Part shown: piece by piece, positions 1 to 5,152 of the stretch
Layout: each line of letters opens with the position of its first letter
Position numbering within the stretch: the first letter of the stretch is position 1
Assembly: GCA_030655795.1 (NCBI GenBank)
Contig: JAUSPJ010000278.1
Coordinates: 1-5,471 of the forward strand
DNA from: Fidelibacterota bacterium
GTDB taxonomy: Bacteria; Fidelibacterota; UBA2242
DNA length: 5,471 nucleotides
Reading direction: 5' to 3'
Notes under the pieces: generated by a model
Database searches by the model: none
Told to the model about the DNA's origin: nothing
What the model saw: only the letters and a program-made list of their open reading frames with translations
Position numbers and translations under genes: made by a program

Positions 1-1149
1 ATTGCCGGGTCTCAGGATGAATCCAGGGAGACAAACGGCATTGCCCATTTACTCGAACACATGGCCTTTAAGGGCACAAAAAACCGGAACGCATTTCAGA
101 TTGCCAACGAAATAGAATCTCTCGGCGGCGCATTAAATGCATTTACAGGGAAAAATGTGACCTGCTATTATGCCCGTTTAATGGGTGAGCATCTGACGAC
201 TGGCGTTGATGTCTTATCGGATTTGATTATAAATCCCTTTTTCAACAATGATGATCTGGAACGTGAAAAAGGGGTTATCATTGAGGAAATTCGTGAAATT
301 GAAGACACTCCCAGCGATATCATTCATGATTACTTTACTGAGCAGCTATTTCCCGATCATCCCATTGGCCGGTCGATTCAGGGCAGCATTGAGAATATTC
401 GTTCGTTTACAATTGATCAGCTGACTGATTTTATTACCAATCACTATACGGCTGACCGATTGCTTGTTGTTGCTTCTGGCCGGGTAAATCATCATGAGCT
501 GGTTGATCTGGTAATAAAATACCTGTCGGATTTACCTGCCGGAAATGGTCTTTTATTGCAAGCCGATGCCACACCTGTTAATGAGAGAAGTCAGCGGATT
601 ACACGACCGATCAGCCAGTCTCATTTAGTGCTCGGAAGACGGGTTTTCCATCAGGGTGATCCCCGACGCTATCACCTGGCATTACTGAATGTCATCCTGA
701 GTGGCGGAATGTCATCGAGACTTTTCCACAATATCCGCGAGCAATTTGGATTTGTATATGCGATTTACTCTTTTTACGATCTCTATTTGAATAATGGTCT
801 GTTTGCTGTGTATGCGGGTGTGGAAACGGATCAATTGGATACAATCCGGGATATGATTTACAGTGAATTGAACAAACTCACACGTGGCGGAATCAGTTCA
901 GAAGAGTTGCATAAAGTAAAACAGCAATTCAAAGGTGGTCTGGTGATTTCGCTGGAAGGCATGCAGTCCCGGATGAATCGTCTGGCGAAAATGGAAATAT
1001 ATGAAAACCGGATCATGACAATTCAGGAATTGCTGGATATTATCGAAAAGATTACAATCGATGATTTAACAGATCTGGCCCATTATCTGGTGCAGCCGGA
1101 CCAGTTTATTGAAACGGTTATCGTACCGGAAACTATCAATTCATTGTAA
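1..1149 (+). CDS. M16 family zinc metallopeptidase (MPP/PqqL-like), 5' end missing
   Basis: The reading frame is open from base 1, so the gene begins upstream; 382 residues are visible of a family that usually has about 410-430, so roughly 30 N-terminal residues are missing. The inverted zinc motif HxxEH is present as HLLEH (window residues 16-20, bases 46-60) and is followed by the typical F-K-G-T. The third zinc ligand is expected 76 residues after the second His, and a Glu is there (residue 96, in GVIIEEI). The C-terminal half carries the family's R/Y signature, SGGMSSRLF...IREQFGFVYAIYS, with Arg240 and Tyr253. Family knowledge: these clam-shell peptidases cleave peptides or signal sequences. 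Because both the catalytic site and the R/Y pair are intact in one chain, an active homodimer is the inference. The first ATG in frame (61) lies after the catalytic motif and cannot be the true start. It is followed after 14 bp by the aminotransferase, probably in one operon. Substrate and cell location cannot be told because the N-terminus is absent. Confidence 0.95.
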   Translation: MAGSQDESRETNGIAHLLEHMAFKGTKNRNAFQIANEIESLGGALNAFTGKNVTCYYARLMGEHLTTGVDVLSDLIINPFFNNDDLEREKGVIIEEIREIEDTPSDIIHDYFTEQLFPDHPIGRSIQGSIENIRSFTIDQLTDFITNHYTADRLLVVASGRVNHHELVDLVIKYLSDLPAGNGLLLQADATPVNERSQRITRPISQSHLVLGRRVFHQGDPRRYHLALLNVILSGGMSSRLFHNIREQFGFVYAIYSFYDLYLNNGLFAVYAGVETDQLDTIRDMIYSELNKLTRGGISSEELHKVKQQFKGGLVISLEGMQSRMNRLAKMEIYENRIMTIQELLDIIEKITIDDLTDLAHYLVQPDQFIETVIVPETINSL

Positions 1150-1152
1150 AGT

Positions 1153-1158
1153 AGGGGG
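1153..1158 (+). promoter_or_regulatory. Shine-Dalgarno site of the aminotransferase
   Basis: AGGGGG lies 5 nt before the ATG at 1164, in the 14-bp gap after the peptidase stop. It fixes the aminotransferase start and shows that this organism uses purine-rich ribosome binding sites. There is no room for a separate promoter, which supports co-transcription. Confidence 0.7.
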
Positions 1159-1163
1159 ATAAG

Positions 1164-2420
1164 ATGGCAAAGGCAATCAAACCTGCGGATCGGACAAATT
1201 ATGTCAGCTATGCAATTCGCGATATCGTTGTAAAAGCGAAACAACTGGAAGCCAGGGGTAAAAAAATCCTGTATCTTAATATTGGCGATCCACCGGTTTA
1301 TGATTTTGAAACCCCGAAGGATTTACGTCGGATTGTTGCCGATCGAATCCTTGCATCCGATGCGGGCGCCAAAAACAACGTATCAACCTACTGTGATTCC
1401 ATGGGTATTCTGGAAGCCAGAGAGGCAATTGCCCGCAATGCTGTTGATGTTAAAGGTATTATAAATGTGACTCCCAACGATGTCATCATTTCCAGTGGAG
1501 CGTCGGAAGCGATTACGATTGCGATAGCGGCGCTGATCGATCCCTGTGATAATATCATGACACCGTCTCCCGGCTATCCGCTGTACAGCGGTCAGATTCC
1601 GGTTTATCACGGTGAATTAAATCCCTATTTGCTCAATGAGGAAACCGGCTGGCAGATCGACCCGGATGAGCTGGAGCGGAAGGTAAACGATCGGACGAAG
1701 GCCATTGTTGTGATCAATCCCAATAATCCGACGGGCGCGAATTACAGTCGTGAAAGTATTCTTAATATTCTCAGGTTTGCCGAAAAGCACAATTTGGTTG
1801 TTTTTGCAGATGAAATTTATGATAAACTGCTGTTTGACGGACAGAAGCATATTGCAATTGCATCGCTATCCGAAACGGTTCCGGTCATCACATTCGGCGG
1901 CCTCAGCAAAAATTACATTATGCCCGGCTGGAGAGTTGGCTGGGCAATTTTTCACGACCCGTTGAAAATGATTGTGGAATATCGTGAAGCCATAAATAAA
2001 CTGCTGCGTGCCAGGCTCTGTTCTCCTCATCCTCAGCAGTATATGATTGCCCCGGCCTTAGACGGAGGAGACGGTCATTTGCCGGAAGTGATGGCGAAAA
2101 TCCAGAAGCGCCGTGATATTACTTACGAGATGTTGAATGCAATTCCCGGCATCTCCTGTGTTAAACCCGGTGGTGCGTTTTATGCTTTTCCTAAAATCCA
2201 ATTACCCGACGGCGTTGATGATGAGCAATATGTCATTGAATTGCTGGAGGAAACCGGTGTGCTTGTTGTTTATGGTAAAGGATTTGGCGAAAAACCGGGT
2301 ACAAATCATTTCAGAATTGTATTTTTGCCGGAAGAGGAGACCCTGATTCGCTCTTATGAACTGATTGCAGAATTTACTGAAAAATTCTACCGGAAATACA
2401 ATTTTAGTCCCGTACAATAG
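1164..2420 (+). CDS. AlaA-like class I/II pyridoxal-phosphate aminotransferase
   Basis: A complete 418-residue, soluble fold-type I aminotransferase. Visible landmarks: the N-terminal LNIGDPPVYDF segment that shapes the substrate pocket; SSGASEAI (about 110-117) for the PLP phosphate; INPNNPTGA with Asn188; FADEIYDKLLFDG with Asp216 and Tyr219; the Schiff-base lysine Lys249 in GGLSKNYIMPGWRVGW with Arg257 for the phosphate; and Arg384 in NHFRIVFLP for the substrate carboxylate. Motif order and wording (YCDSMGILEAREAI, VINPNNPTGA.YS, ADEIYDK, PGISCVKPGGAFYAFPKI, DHFRIV-like end) closely match E. coli AlaA (405 aa), a glutamate-pyruvate aminotransferase that makes alanine. The likely reaction is therefore reversible alanine/2-oxoglutarate transamination, although other class I aminotransferases with aspartate or aromatic preference share the motifs. 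The start is set by AGGGGG five bases upstream. It probably lies in an operon with the upstream M16 peptidase and the downstream deacetylase. All key residues are present. Confidence 0.93.
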   Translation: MAKAIKPADRTNYVSYAIRDIVVKAKQLEARGKKILYLNIGDPPVYDFETPKDLRRIVADRILASDAGAKNNVSTYCDSMGILEAREAIARNAVDVKGIINVTPNDVIISSGASEAITIAIAALIDPCDNIMTPSPGYPLYSGQIPVYHGELNPYLLNEETGWQIDPDELERKVNDRTKAIVVINPNNPTGANYSRESILNILRFAEKHNLVVFADEIYDKLLFDGQKHIAIASLSETVPVITFGGLSKNYIMPGWRVGWAIFHDPLKMIVEYREAINKLLRARLCSPHPQQYMIAPALDGGDGHLPEVMAKIQKRRDITYEMLNAIPGISCVKPGGAFYAFPKIQLPDGVDDEQYVIELLEETGVLVVYGKGFGEKPGTNHFRIVFLPEEETLIRSYELIAEFTEKFYRKYNFSPVQ

Positions 2421-3216
2421 CCGGAGATATATTATCGTCAGACCAAAAAATATATGCCGGGTATTGGTGTACCACAAAGTTGATCCTAAGCCGGAATTGG
2501 GATTAACCTGCATGCACCCGAAGACTTTTGAGAAACAGATAGATTTTCTGATCTCAAAGGGATTTCAACTGGTGACACTGTCTCAACTGGACACAGCTTC
2601 AGAAGACAGTGATAAACGGATTGCGATCTGTTTTGACGATGGTTATAAAAATGTTATTGACTATGCTTACCCGGTTCTGAAAAAATATTCAGCAGCAGCG
2701 ACTGTTTTTATCATTACGGATTTTATTGGCCGGAAGAATACATGGGATGTTAATTTAGCTGGTATCCAATATGAACATCTTAGCAAAGAAAACATTCAGA
2801 AACTTGTGGATGCCGGCTGGGAAATCGGCTCACATAGTGTGTCACACCGGTCGTTGCGGGGTGGGAGCGAACAGGAACTCAATTATCAATTGAGCCATTC
2901 AAAACGAACTCTAGAAAAAATGGTCTCGCAGCCGGTACACTATTTTACACCACCTTTTGGGAATGTTTCACCACGCATCCATAGTGCCGCTATGAAGCAT
3001 GGTTATCTAAATGTTTGTGGATTTTTTCCGATAAAATATTATAAAACAGTGGTTCCAAAAGGTATGGTTCTACGCCTGGCAGTCTATCGTACAGATAGTT
3101 TGAAATCTCTCGAGAGAAAATTGTCGGGCGATAAACGGATGTATTTTGAAGTCATGAAACAAAACGTAATAAATTTTTGTTCAAATGGCACAATAGCAGT
3201 GAATTCTTTACGATAA
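2365..3216 (+). CDS. NodB-type polysaccharide deacetylase (carbohydrate esterase 4 fold)
   Basis: The frame encodes up to 283 residues from TTG 2365. The family motifs are clear: an opening strand RVLVYHKVD (residues 32-40); motif 1 ICFDDGY with Asp91 (expected base) and Asp92 (metal); motif 2 GSHSVSH with metal ligands His157 and His161; and motif 3 as FTPPFG (194-199), in which the usual Arg is Thr. The end (VLRLAVYRTDSLKSLERKL) resembles short cytoplasmic deacetylases often found with surface-polysaccharide genes. No signal peptide or membrane segment is visible. The expected reaction is metal-dependent removal of acetyl groups from a sugar polymer or precursor; the substrate is unknown. 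The start is uncertain. TTG 2365 directly follows an in-frame TGA, overlaps the aminotransferase by 56 bp and has no Shine-Dalgarno motif. A GGAG at 2423 would suit ATT 2431 or ATC 2434, and homologous sequence really begins near residue 32. The extent given is the maximal one with a standard-type start; the product probably has about 250-262 residues. It is likely translated from the same mRNA as the aminotransferase. Confidence 0.85.
   Translation: MQNLLKNSTGNTILVPYNSRRYIIVRPKNICRVLVYHKVDPKPELGLTCMHPKTFEKQIDFLISKGFQLVTLSQLDTASEDSDKRIAICFDDGYKNVIDYAYPVLKKYSAAATVFIITDFIGRKNTWDVNLAGIQYEHLSKENIQKLVDAGWEIGSHSVSHRSLRGGSEQELNYQLSHSKRTLEKMVSQPVHYFTPPFGNVSPRIHSAAMKHGYLNVCGFFPIKYYKTVVPKGMVLRLAVYRTDSLKSLERKLSGDKRMYFEVMKQNVINFCSNGTIAVNSLR
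2423..2428 (+). promoter_or_regulatory. Shine-Dalgarno-like GGAGAT before the deacetylase, with no standard start codon at proper spacing
   Basis: GGAGAT starts three bases after the aminotransferase stop. In the deacetylase frame the codons at the right distance are ATT (2431) and ATC (2434), both rare initiators. The standard-type alternatives are TTG 2365, upstream of this site, and TTG 2464 or GTG 2467, about 36-40 nt downstream. The site matters because it bears directly on which start is used. Confidence 0.4.
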
Positions 3217-3229
3217 CATAAAAAATGAC

Positions 3230-3258
3230 TTGACATAACAGATTACACTGATTATACT
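3230..3258 (+). promoter_or_regulatory. Sigma-70-type promoter of the MerR-like gene
   Basis: TTGACA (3230-3235), a 17-bp spacer and TATACT (3253-3258) match the consensus at 11 of 12 positions. Transcription would start near 3265, leaving a leader of about 35 nt before the ATG at 3301. The spacer holds the imperfect dyad AACAG-N6-CTGATT, and the -10 lies in the second of two tandem 9-mers, GATTACACT (3241-3249) and GATTATACT (3250-3258). A dyad between -35 and -10 is where MerR-family proteins classically bind, although their spacers are usually 19-20 bp; autoregulation is only an inference. Confidence 0.8.
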
Positions 3259-3300
3259 ATTAAAGTAATGGTTTAAGTAAGGTGTAGAATAGAGCGTAAA

Positions 3301-3693
3301 ATGGGAAGGTCTATTAAAAAACTGTATTATTCTATAGGTGAAGTCAGCGAAACAACCGGCCTGAAGCAGTATGTTCTTCGCTACTGGGAATCAGAATTTC
3401 CGTCGCTTGCGCCTTCGAAGAACCGGGCCGGGAATCGGGTATACAGAGAGAAAGATATCGTCCTGATTCAATATATTAAGCACCTGCTTTATGAGAAAAA
3501 ATTTACTATTGAAGGCGCCAAACAAAATATAAAAACCCTCAAACCGGAAGACTTACAGAAGTTCAGCGATACGGGAAGTATTGGTGATACTGAACAGGAA
3601 AAACTCACCGACAATCAATTGCTGGAAGTAATTCACAAAATCAAATCAGGATTGGCGGAGATACTTGACCTCTTGAATGACTGGGAATCCTGA
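3301..3693 (+). CDS. MerR-family (MlrA-like) transcriptional regulator
   Basis: A 130-residue protein. Residues about 9-77 form a MerR-type winged helix-turn-helix: YYSIGEVSETTGLKQYVLRYWESEF is the helix-turn-helix, the wing is NRAGNRVYREKDI, and IQYIKHLLYEKKFTIEGAKQNI is the helix pair before the dimerisation part. The W-E-S-E-F wording and short length fit the MlrA-like subgroup of MerR regulators. The C-terminal 50 residues have a hydrophilic linker and then a helix (NQLLEVIHKIKSGLAEILDLL) that could form the dimer coiled coil. There is no metal-binding cysteine set and no sizeable effector domain, so the signal sensed is unknown. It has its own near-consensus promoter. Ribosome binding is weak: AGAG ends 6 nt before the ATG, while a better AAGGTG (3279-3284) is 16 nt away. 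The target genes are not evident; its own promoter is the nearest candidate. tRNA-Pro follows 56 bp after the stop with no terminator between them. Confidence 0.9.
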   Translation: MGRSIKKLYYSIGEVSETTGLKQYVLRYWESEFPSLAPSKNRAGNRVYREKDIVLIQYIKHLLYEKKFTIEGAKQNIKTLKPEDLQKFSDTGSIGDTEQEKLTDNQLLEVIHKIKSGLAEILDLLNDWES

Positions 3694-3703
3694 CACCTTT
3701 TTG

Positions 3704-3732
3704 TAGACTTCAATAAATAAAACATCTATATT
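3704..3732 (+). promoter_or_regulatory. Candidate promoter of tRNA-Pro
   Basis: TAGACT (3704-3709, 4 of 6 consensus matches), a 17-bp spacer and TATATT (3727-3732, 5 of 6) would start transcription near 3739, about 11 nt before the tRNA. The hexamers are plausible but the area is A+T-rich, and read-through from the MerR-like gene would also serve. Confidence 0.4.
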
Positions 3733-3749
3733 ACACGGCTTTTTGATTT

Positions 3750-3824
3750 CGGAGCGTGGCGCAGTCCGGCTAGCGCACCTGAATGGGGTTCAGGGGGTCG
3801 TAGGTTCAAATCCTATCGCTCCGA
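3750..3824 (+). tRNA. tRNA-Pro, anticodon GGG
   Basis: All cloverleaf arms pair. The acceptor is CGGAGCG/CGCTCCG, 7 bp with no mismatch. The D stem is GCGC/GCGC with loop AGTCCGGCTA. The anticodon stem is CCTGA/TCAGG with loop ATGGGGT, placing anticodon GGG at 3785-3787. The T arm is GTAGG-TTCAAAT-CCTAT with one G-U pair. The discriminator is A (3824). The C1-G72 acceptor pair, GCGC D stem and G37 are typical of bacterial proline tRNAs. It reads CCC and CCU codons. The CCA end is not encoded (CTG follows), so a CCA-adding enzyme is needed. An intrinsic terminator follows 16 nt later. Confidence 0.96.
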
Positions 3825-3840
3825 CTGACTAATATTGAAG

Positions 3841-3880
3841 AAATAAGGGAGATTTCTGAACTCCCTTATTTTATTTTTTC
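3841..3880 (+). terminator. Rho-independent terminator after tRNA-Pro
   Basis: A perfect 11-bp stem, AAATAAGGGAG (3841-3851) with CTCCCTTATTT (3861-3871), has a 9-nt loop and runs into a T-rich tract (TTATTTTATTTTTT, 3867-3880). It ends the tRNA transcript and any read-through from the MerR-like gene. Because the A/T-rich end is nearly symmetric it might work weakly on the other strand, but no minus-strand gene is seen. Confidence 0.88.
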
Positions 3881-3911
3881 TATTCACAGGGAATTAATAA
3901 ACCCGCTTATT

Positions 3912-4928
3912 GTGGAACCGAATATCCAAATGGCTTTGTACTTACACTACCCCGACCTGTCGGGGAAACAACATACAGCAGCAAGCCCCGACAGGTCGGG
4001 GCAACTTTTTTCCCTCATAAAATCATCGGATTATAAAGGTATCTTTTTCTCTGGATATAATCATTTGCAACGAAAAAACACACAGGCCGAAAAAACAGGC
4101 CTGCCTGCGCCCCCGATAAGTTGGGGAAGCGACGCGGCAGGCAGGCAGGCAGGCAGATTAAATCATTTAATTAGCCGCGTCAGAGATCATGGTCAGAAAA
4201 CCGGTATAATAATCGATTGTTTTCAGAATAAACGCCTGTACTCTTTGGATGATTTTACTGCACCGGTCGCATATACGGGAGCCGCGTATAATCCGGTGTC
4301 CAATTATTATCCGGTTTGTCCAAATAATCCTATCGGGATTCAGGATTTATTATCAAAAATTGATGGTTTTACCGAACAGTATTCCCCGGATTATTTATAT
4401 CTGGATCATTTCCAATTTCCATTCAACTGGAAAGAAGAGGAACTGGATATTCAGGATAAAAGTCCACAATTCTGTTATTGCCCCTTCTGCATAACCGAGT
4501 TCAGTTCTGTGGTAGGGGAGATTGTTAACAGCGGTGAACAGATTGAAGAGATGATGCCGGAATGGCTGGAATGGCGGACAGATGCAGTTCTGAACCTCAT
4601 TTTCACAATTAAGGAGCATGTGGCGAATAAGACTCAACTGATTATCGGTCTTCCGCCTTTAGCAGTCATTGATCTGCCCTTTTCCACGGGCCTTTTACCC
4701 TATAGTATCGTGGATGAAGGATTGATAGTTTCTCCACAGCTTTACCATAGCGTCAAACAGAAAAAACTGATCTGGATTGAGGATGTTCTGGATCAGTATC
4801 GTATCGATCTGAATCTACGAAAAGTATGGCCGTTTTTTGAGGTTAATAACCAGCATGAATTTGATTTCTTACAAGGTTTTGAAAACCAGTATGGCGGCTT
4901 GATTTTATCGAACCCGATTTTTCACTAA
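3912..4928 (+). CDS. Putative TIM-barrel glycoside-hydrolase-like protein of unrecognised family, with palindromic repeats in frame
   Basis: A 338-residue frame starting at GTG 3912; ATG 3930 is an alternative, and the nearest Shine-Dalgarno-like AGGGA (3888-3892) is 19 nt away, so the start is uncertain. I do not recognise a named family. Alternating strand-helix segments (IQMALYLHY, YKGIFFSGYNH, KTGIIIDCF, PDYLYLDHFQFPF, TQLIIGLPPL, GLIVSPQLYH, KVWPFFEV, GGLILSNPIF) suggest a (beta/alpha)8 barrel. YLDHFQFP (Asp165), the cysteine cluster FCYCPFC (Cys188, 190, 193) followed by ITEF, and WLEWRTDAV recall glycoside-hydrolase-like barrel proteins; Asp165 and Glu310 are possible catalytic acids. 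There is no clear signal peptide. Residues 13-30 and 63-82 are encoded by GC-rich palindromic repeats and look like additions between barrel elements, without breaking the frame. The stop codon touches a 72-bp inverted-repeat element. The GH38-like gene downstream suggests a carbohydrate role, which is an inference. Confidence 0.7.
   Translation: MEPNIQMALYLHYPDLSGKQHTAASPDRSGQLFSLIKSSDYKGIFFSGYNHLQRKNTQAEKTGLPAPPISWGSDAAGRQAGRLNHLISRVRDHGQKTGIIIDCFQNKRLYSLDDFTAPVAYTGAAYNPVSNYYPVCPNNPIGIQDLLSKIDGFTEQYSPDYLYLDHFQFPFNWKEEELDIQDKSPQFCYCPFCITEFSSVVGEIVNSGEQIEEMMPEWLEWRTDAVLNLIFTIKEHVANKTQLIIGLPPLAVIDLPFSTGLLPYSIVDEGLIVSPQLYHSVKQKKLIWIEDVLDQYRIDLNLRKVWPFFEVNNQHEFDFLQGFENQYGGLILSNPIFH
3950..4001. 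repeat. Pair of inverted 16-bp CCCCGAC palindromes inside the coding region
   Basis: CCCCGACCTGTCGGGG (3950-3965) and its exact reverse complement CCCCGACAGGTCGGGG (3986-4001) are separated by 20 bp. Each copy is itself a 7-bp stem around a CT or AG centre, and together they can form one 16-bp hairpin. They encode P-D-L-S-G (residues 14-18) and P-D-R-S-G (26-30). From memory, similar CCCCGAC-type palindromes are dispersed repeats, mostly intergenic, in several Bacteroidota-related genomes; finding them in a gene is unusual. Confidence 0.85.
4099..4156. repeat. Composite GC-rich repeat: GCCTGCCTGC arm, CCCCGAT palindrome, (GGCA)5 tract
   Basis: GCCTGCCTGC (4099-4108) is the reverse complement of GCAGGCAGGC, which occurs in the tandem (GGCA)5 tract at 4136-4156. 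Between the two arms lies CCCCGATAAGTTGGGG (4111-4126), a degenerate palindrome related to the two copies at 3950-4001. The block is translated as residues 63-82 (GLPAPP...GRQAGR), a low-complexity stretch unlike the rest of the protein. It looks like a second dispersed-repeat insertion that kept the frame; the tetranucleotide tract could also change length by slippage. Confidence 0.7.
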
Positions 4929-5000
4929 GGGGGTGTGATAGAATAAAATTGTCATTCATCCGGCGGCTGCCGGATGTTAAGGTTATATTATCACACCCCC
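4929..5000. mobile_element. 72-bp MITE-like element with 12-bp perfect terminal inverted repeats
   Basis: GGGGGTGTGATA (4929-4940) and TATCACACCCCC (4989-5000) are exact inverted repeats. TAA lies directly outside each end (4926-4928, the stop codon of the preceding gene, and 5001-5003), as expected of a 3-bp target duplication. The interior carries a second hairpin, CATCCGGC (4957-4964) with GCCGGATG (4969-4976), and codes for nothing. As RNA it would form a very stable stem at the 3' end of the upstream message; with no T tract after it, it is not a typical intrinsic terminator. A non-mobile mRNA 3'-end structure is the main alternative. Confidence 0.55.
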
Positions 5001-5046
5001 TAAACCAATCAATTATACAAGTTAAAATTTATTCCCGGATTACATA

Positions 5047-5075
5047 TTGTGTTTTCGGGTTATTCGACGTATATT
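5047..5075 (+). promoter_or_regulatory. Weak candidate promoter for the GH38-like gene
   Basis: TTGTGT (5047-5052), a 17-bp spacer and TATATT (5070-5075) would start transcription near 5082, just before the dyad at 5085-5117. A perfect TTGACA also occurs at 5090-5095 but has no good -10 at 16-18 bp. Neither choice is secure in this A+T-rich gap. Confidence 0.3.
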
Positions 5076-5084
5076 TGAATTAAG

Positions 5085-5117
5085 ATTTGTTGACATAGGG
5101 GCAATTATTCAACAAAT
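5085..5117. promoter_or_regulatory. Operator-like 9-bp dyad upstream of the GH38-like gene
   Basis: ATTTGTTGA (5085-5093) and TCAACAAAT (5109-5117) are perfect inverted repeats with centres 24 bp apart. They lie 35-68 bp before the start codon and overlap the TTGACA at 5090. Position and symmetry suit a repressor operator; an mRNA hairpin with a 15-nt loop is also possible. No cognate regulator is identified. Confidence 0.4.
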
Positions 5118-5137
5118 ACCTAAATAGATATCATGTT

Positions 5138-5142
5138 GGGAG
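5138..5142 (+). promoter_or_regulatory. Shine-Dalgarno site deciding the start of the GH38-like gene
   Basis: GGGAG ends 10 nt before ATG 5153. A nearer ATG at 5143 is in another frame and closes after 19 codons, so 5153 is preferred. This counts against a longer N-terminus for the GH38-like protein. Confidence 0.55.
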
Positions 5143-5152
5143 ATGATATTAA

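Noticed and set aside
2202..2513. Minus-strand frame of about 103 codons across the aminotransferase end
   Set aside because: It lies opposite two genes with full family motifs, has no recognisable domain and no ribosome binding site. The same applies to the other minus-strand frames.
3181..3229. Terminator between the deacetylase and the MerR-like gene
   Set aside because: The stretch is A+T-rich, but no stem of useful length followed by a T tract was found.
3751..3826. tRNA read with GGAGCGT as the 5' acceptor strand
   Set aside because: This register gives a T-T mismatch at the seventh acceptor pair. Shifting to CGGAGCG at 3750 pairs all seven bases and gives the C1-G72 pair typical of tRNA-Pro.
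3950..4001. CRISPR array
   Set aside because: There are only two copies, in opposite orientation, within a coding frame. A CRISPR array needs several direct repeats with unique spacers.
4249..4494. Plus-strand frame of 81 codons inside the barrel-like gene
   Set aside because: It is a shadow frame: the main frame has coherent strand-helix structure there, while this one is low-complexity and rich in Ile and Arg.
3812..4928. Genomic island integrated at tRNA-Pro
   Set aside because: The accessory-looking genes follow the tRNA, but no integrase and no second copy of the tRNA 3' end are in the window, and a terminator immediately follows the tRNA. Unsupported here.
5090..5118. TTGACA at 5090 as a full promoter
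   Set aside because: No -10 better than about 3 of 6 matches occurs 16-18 bp downstream, and the hexamer is part of the ATTTGTTGA dyad arm. Kept only as an alternative.
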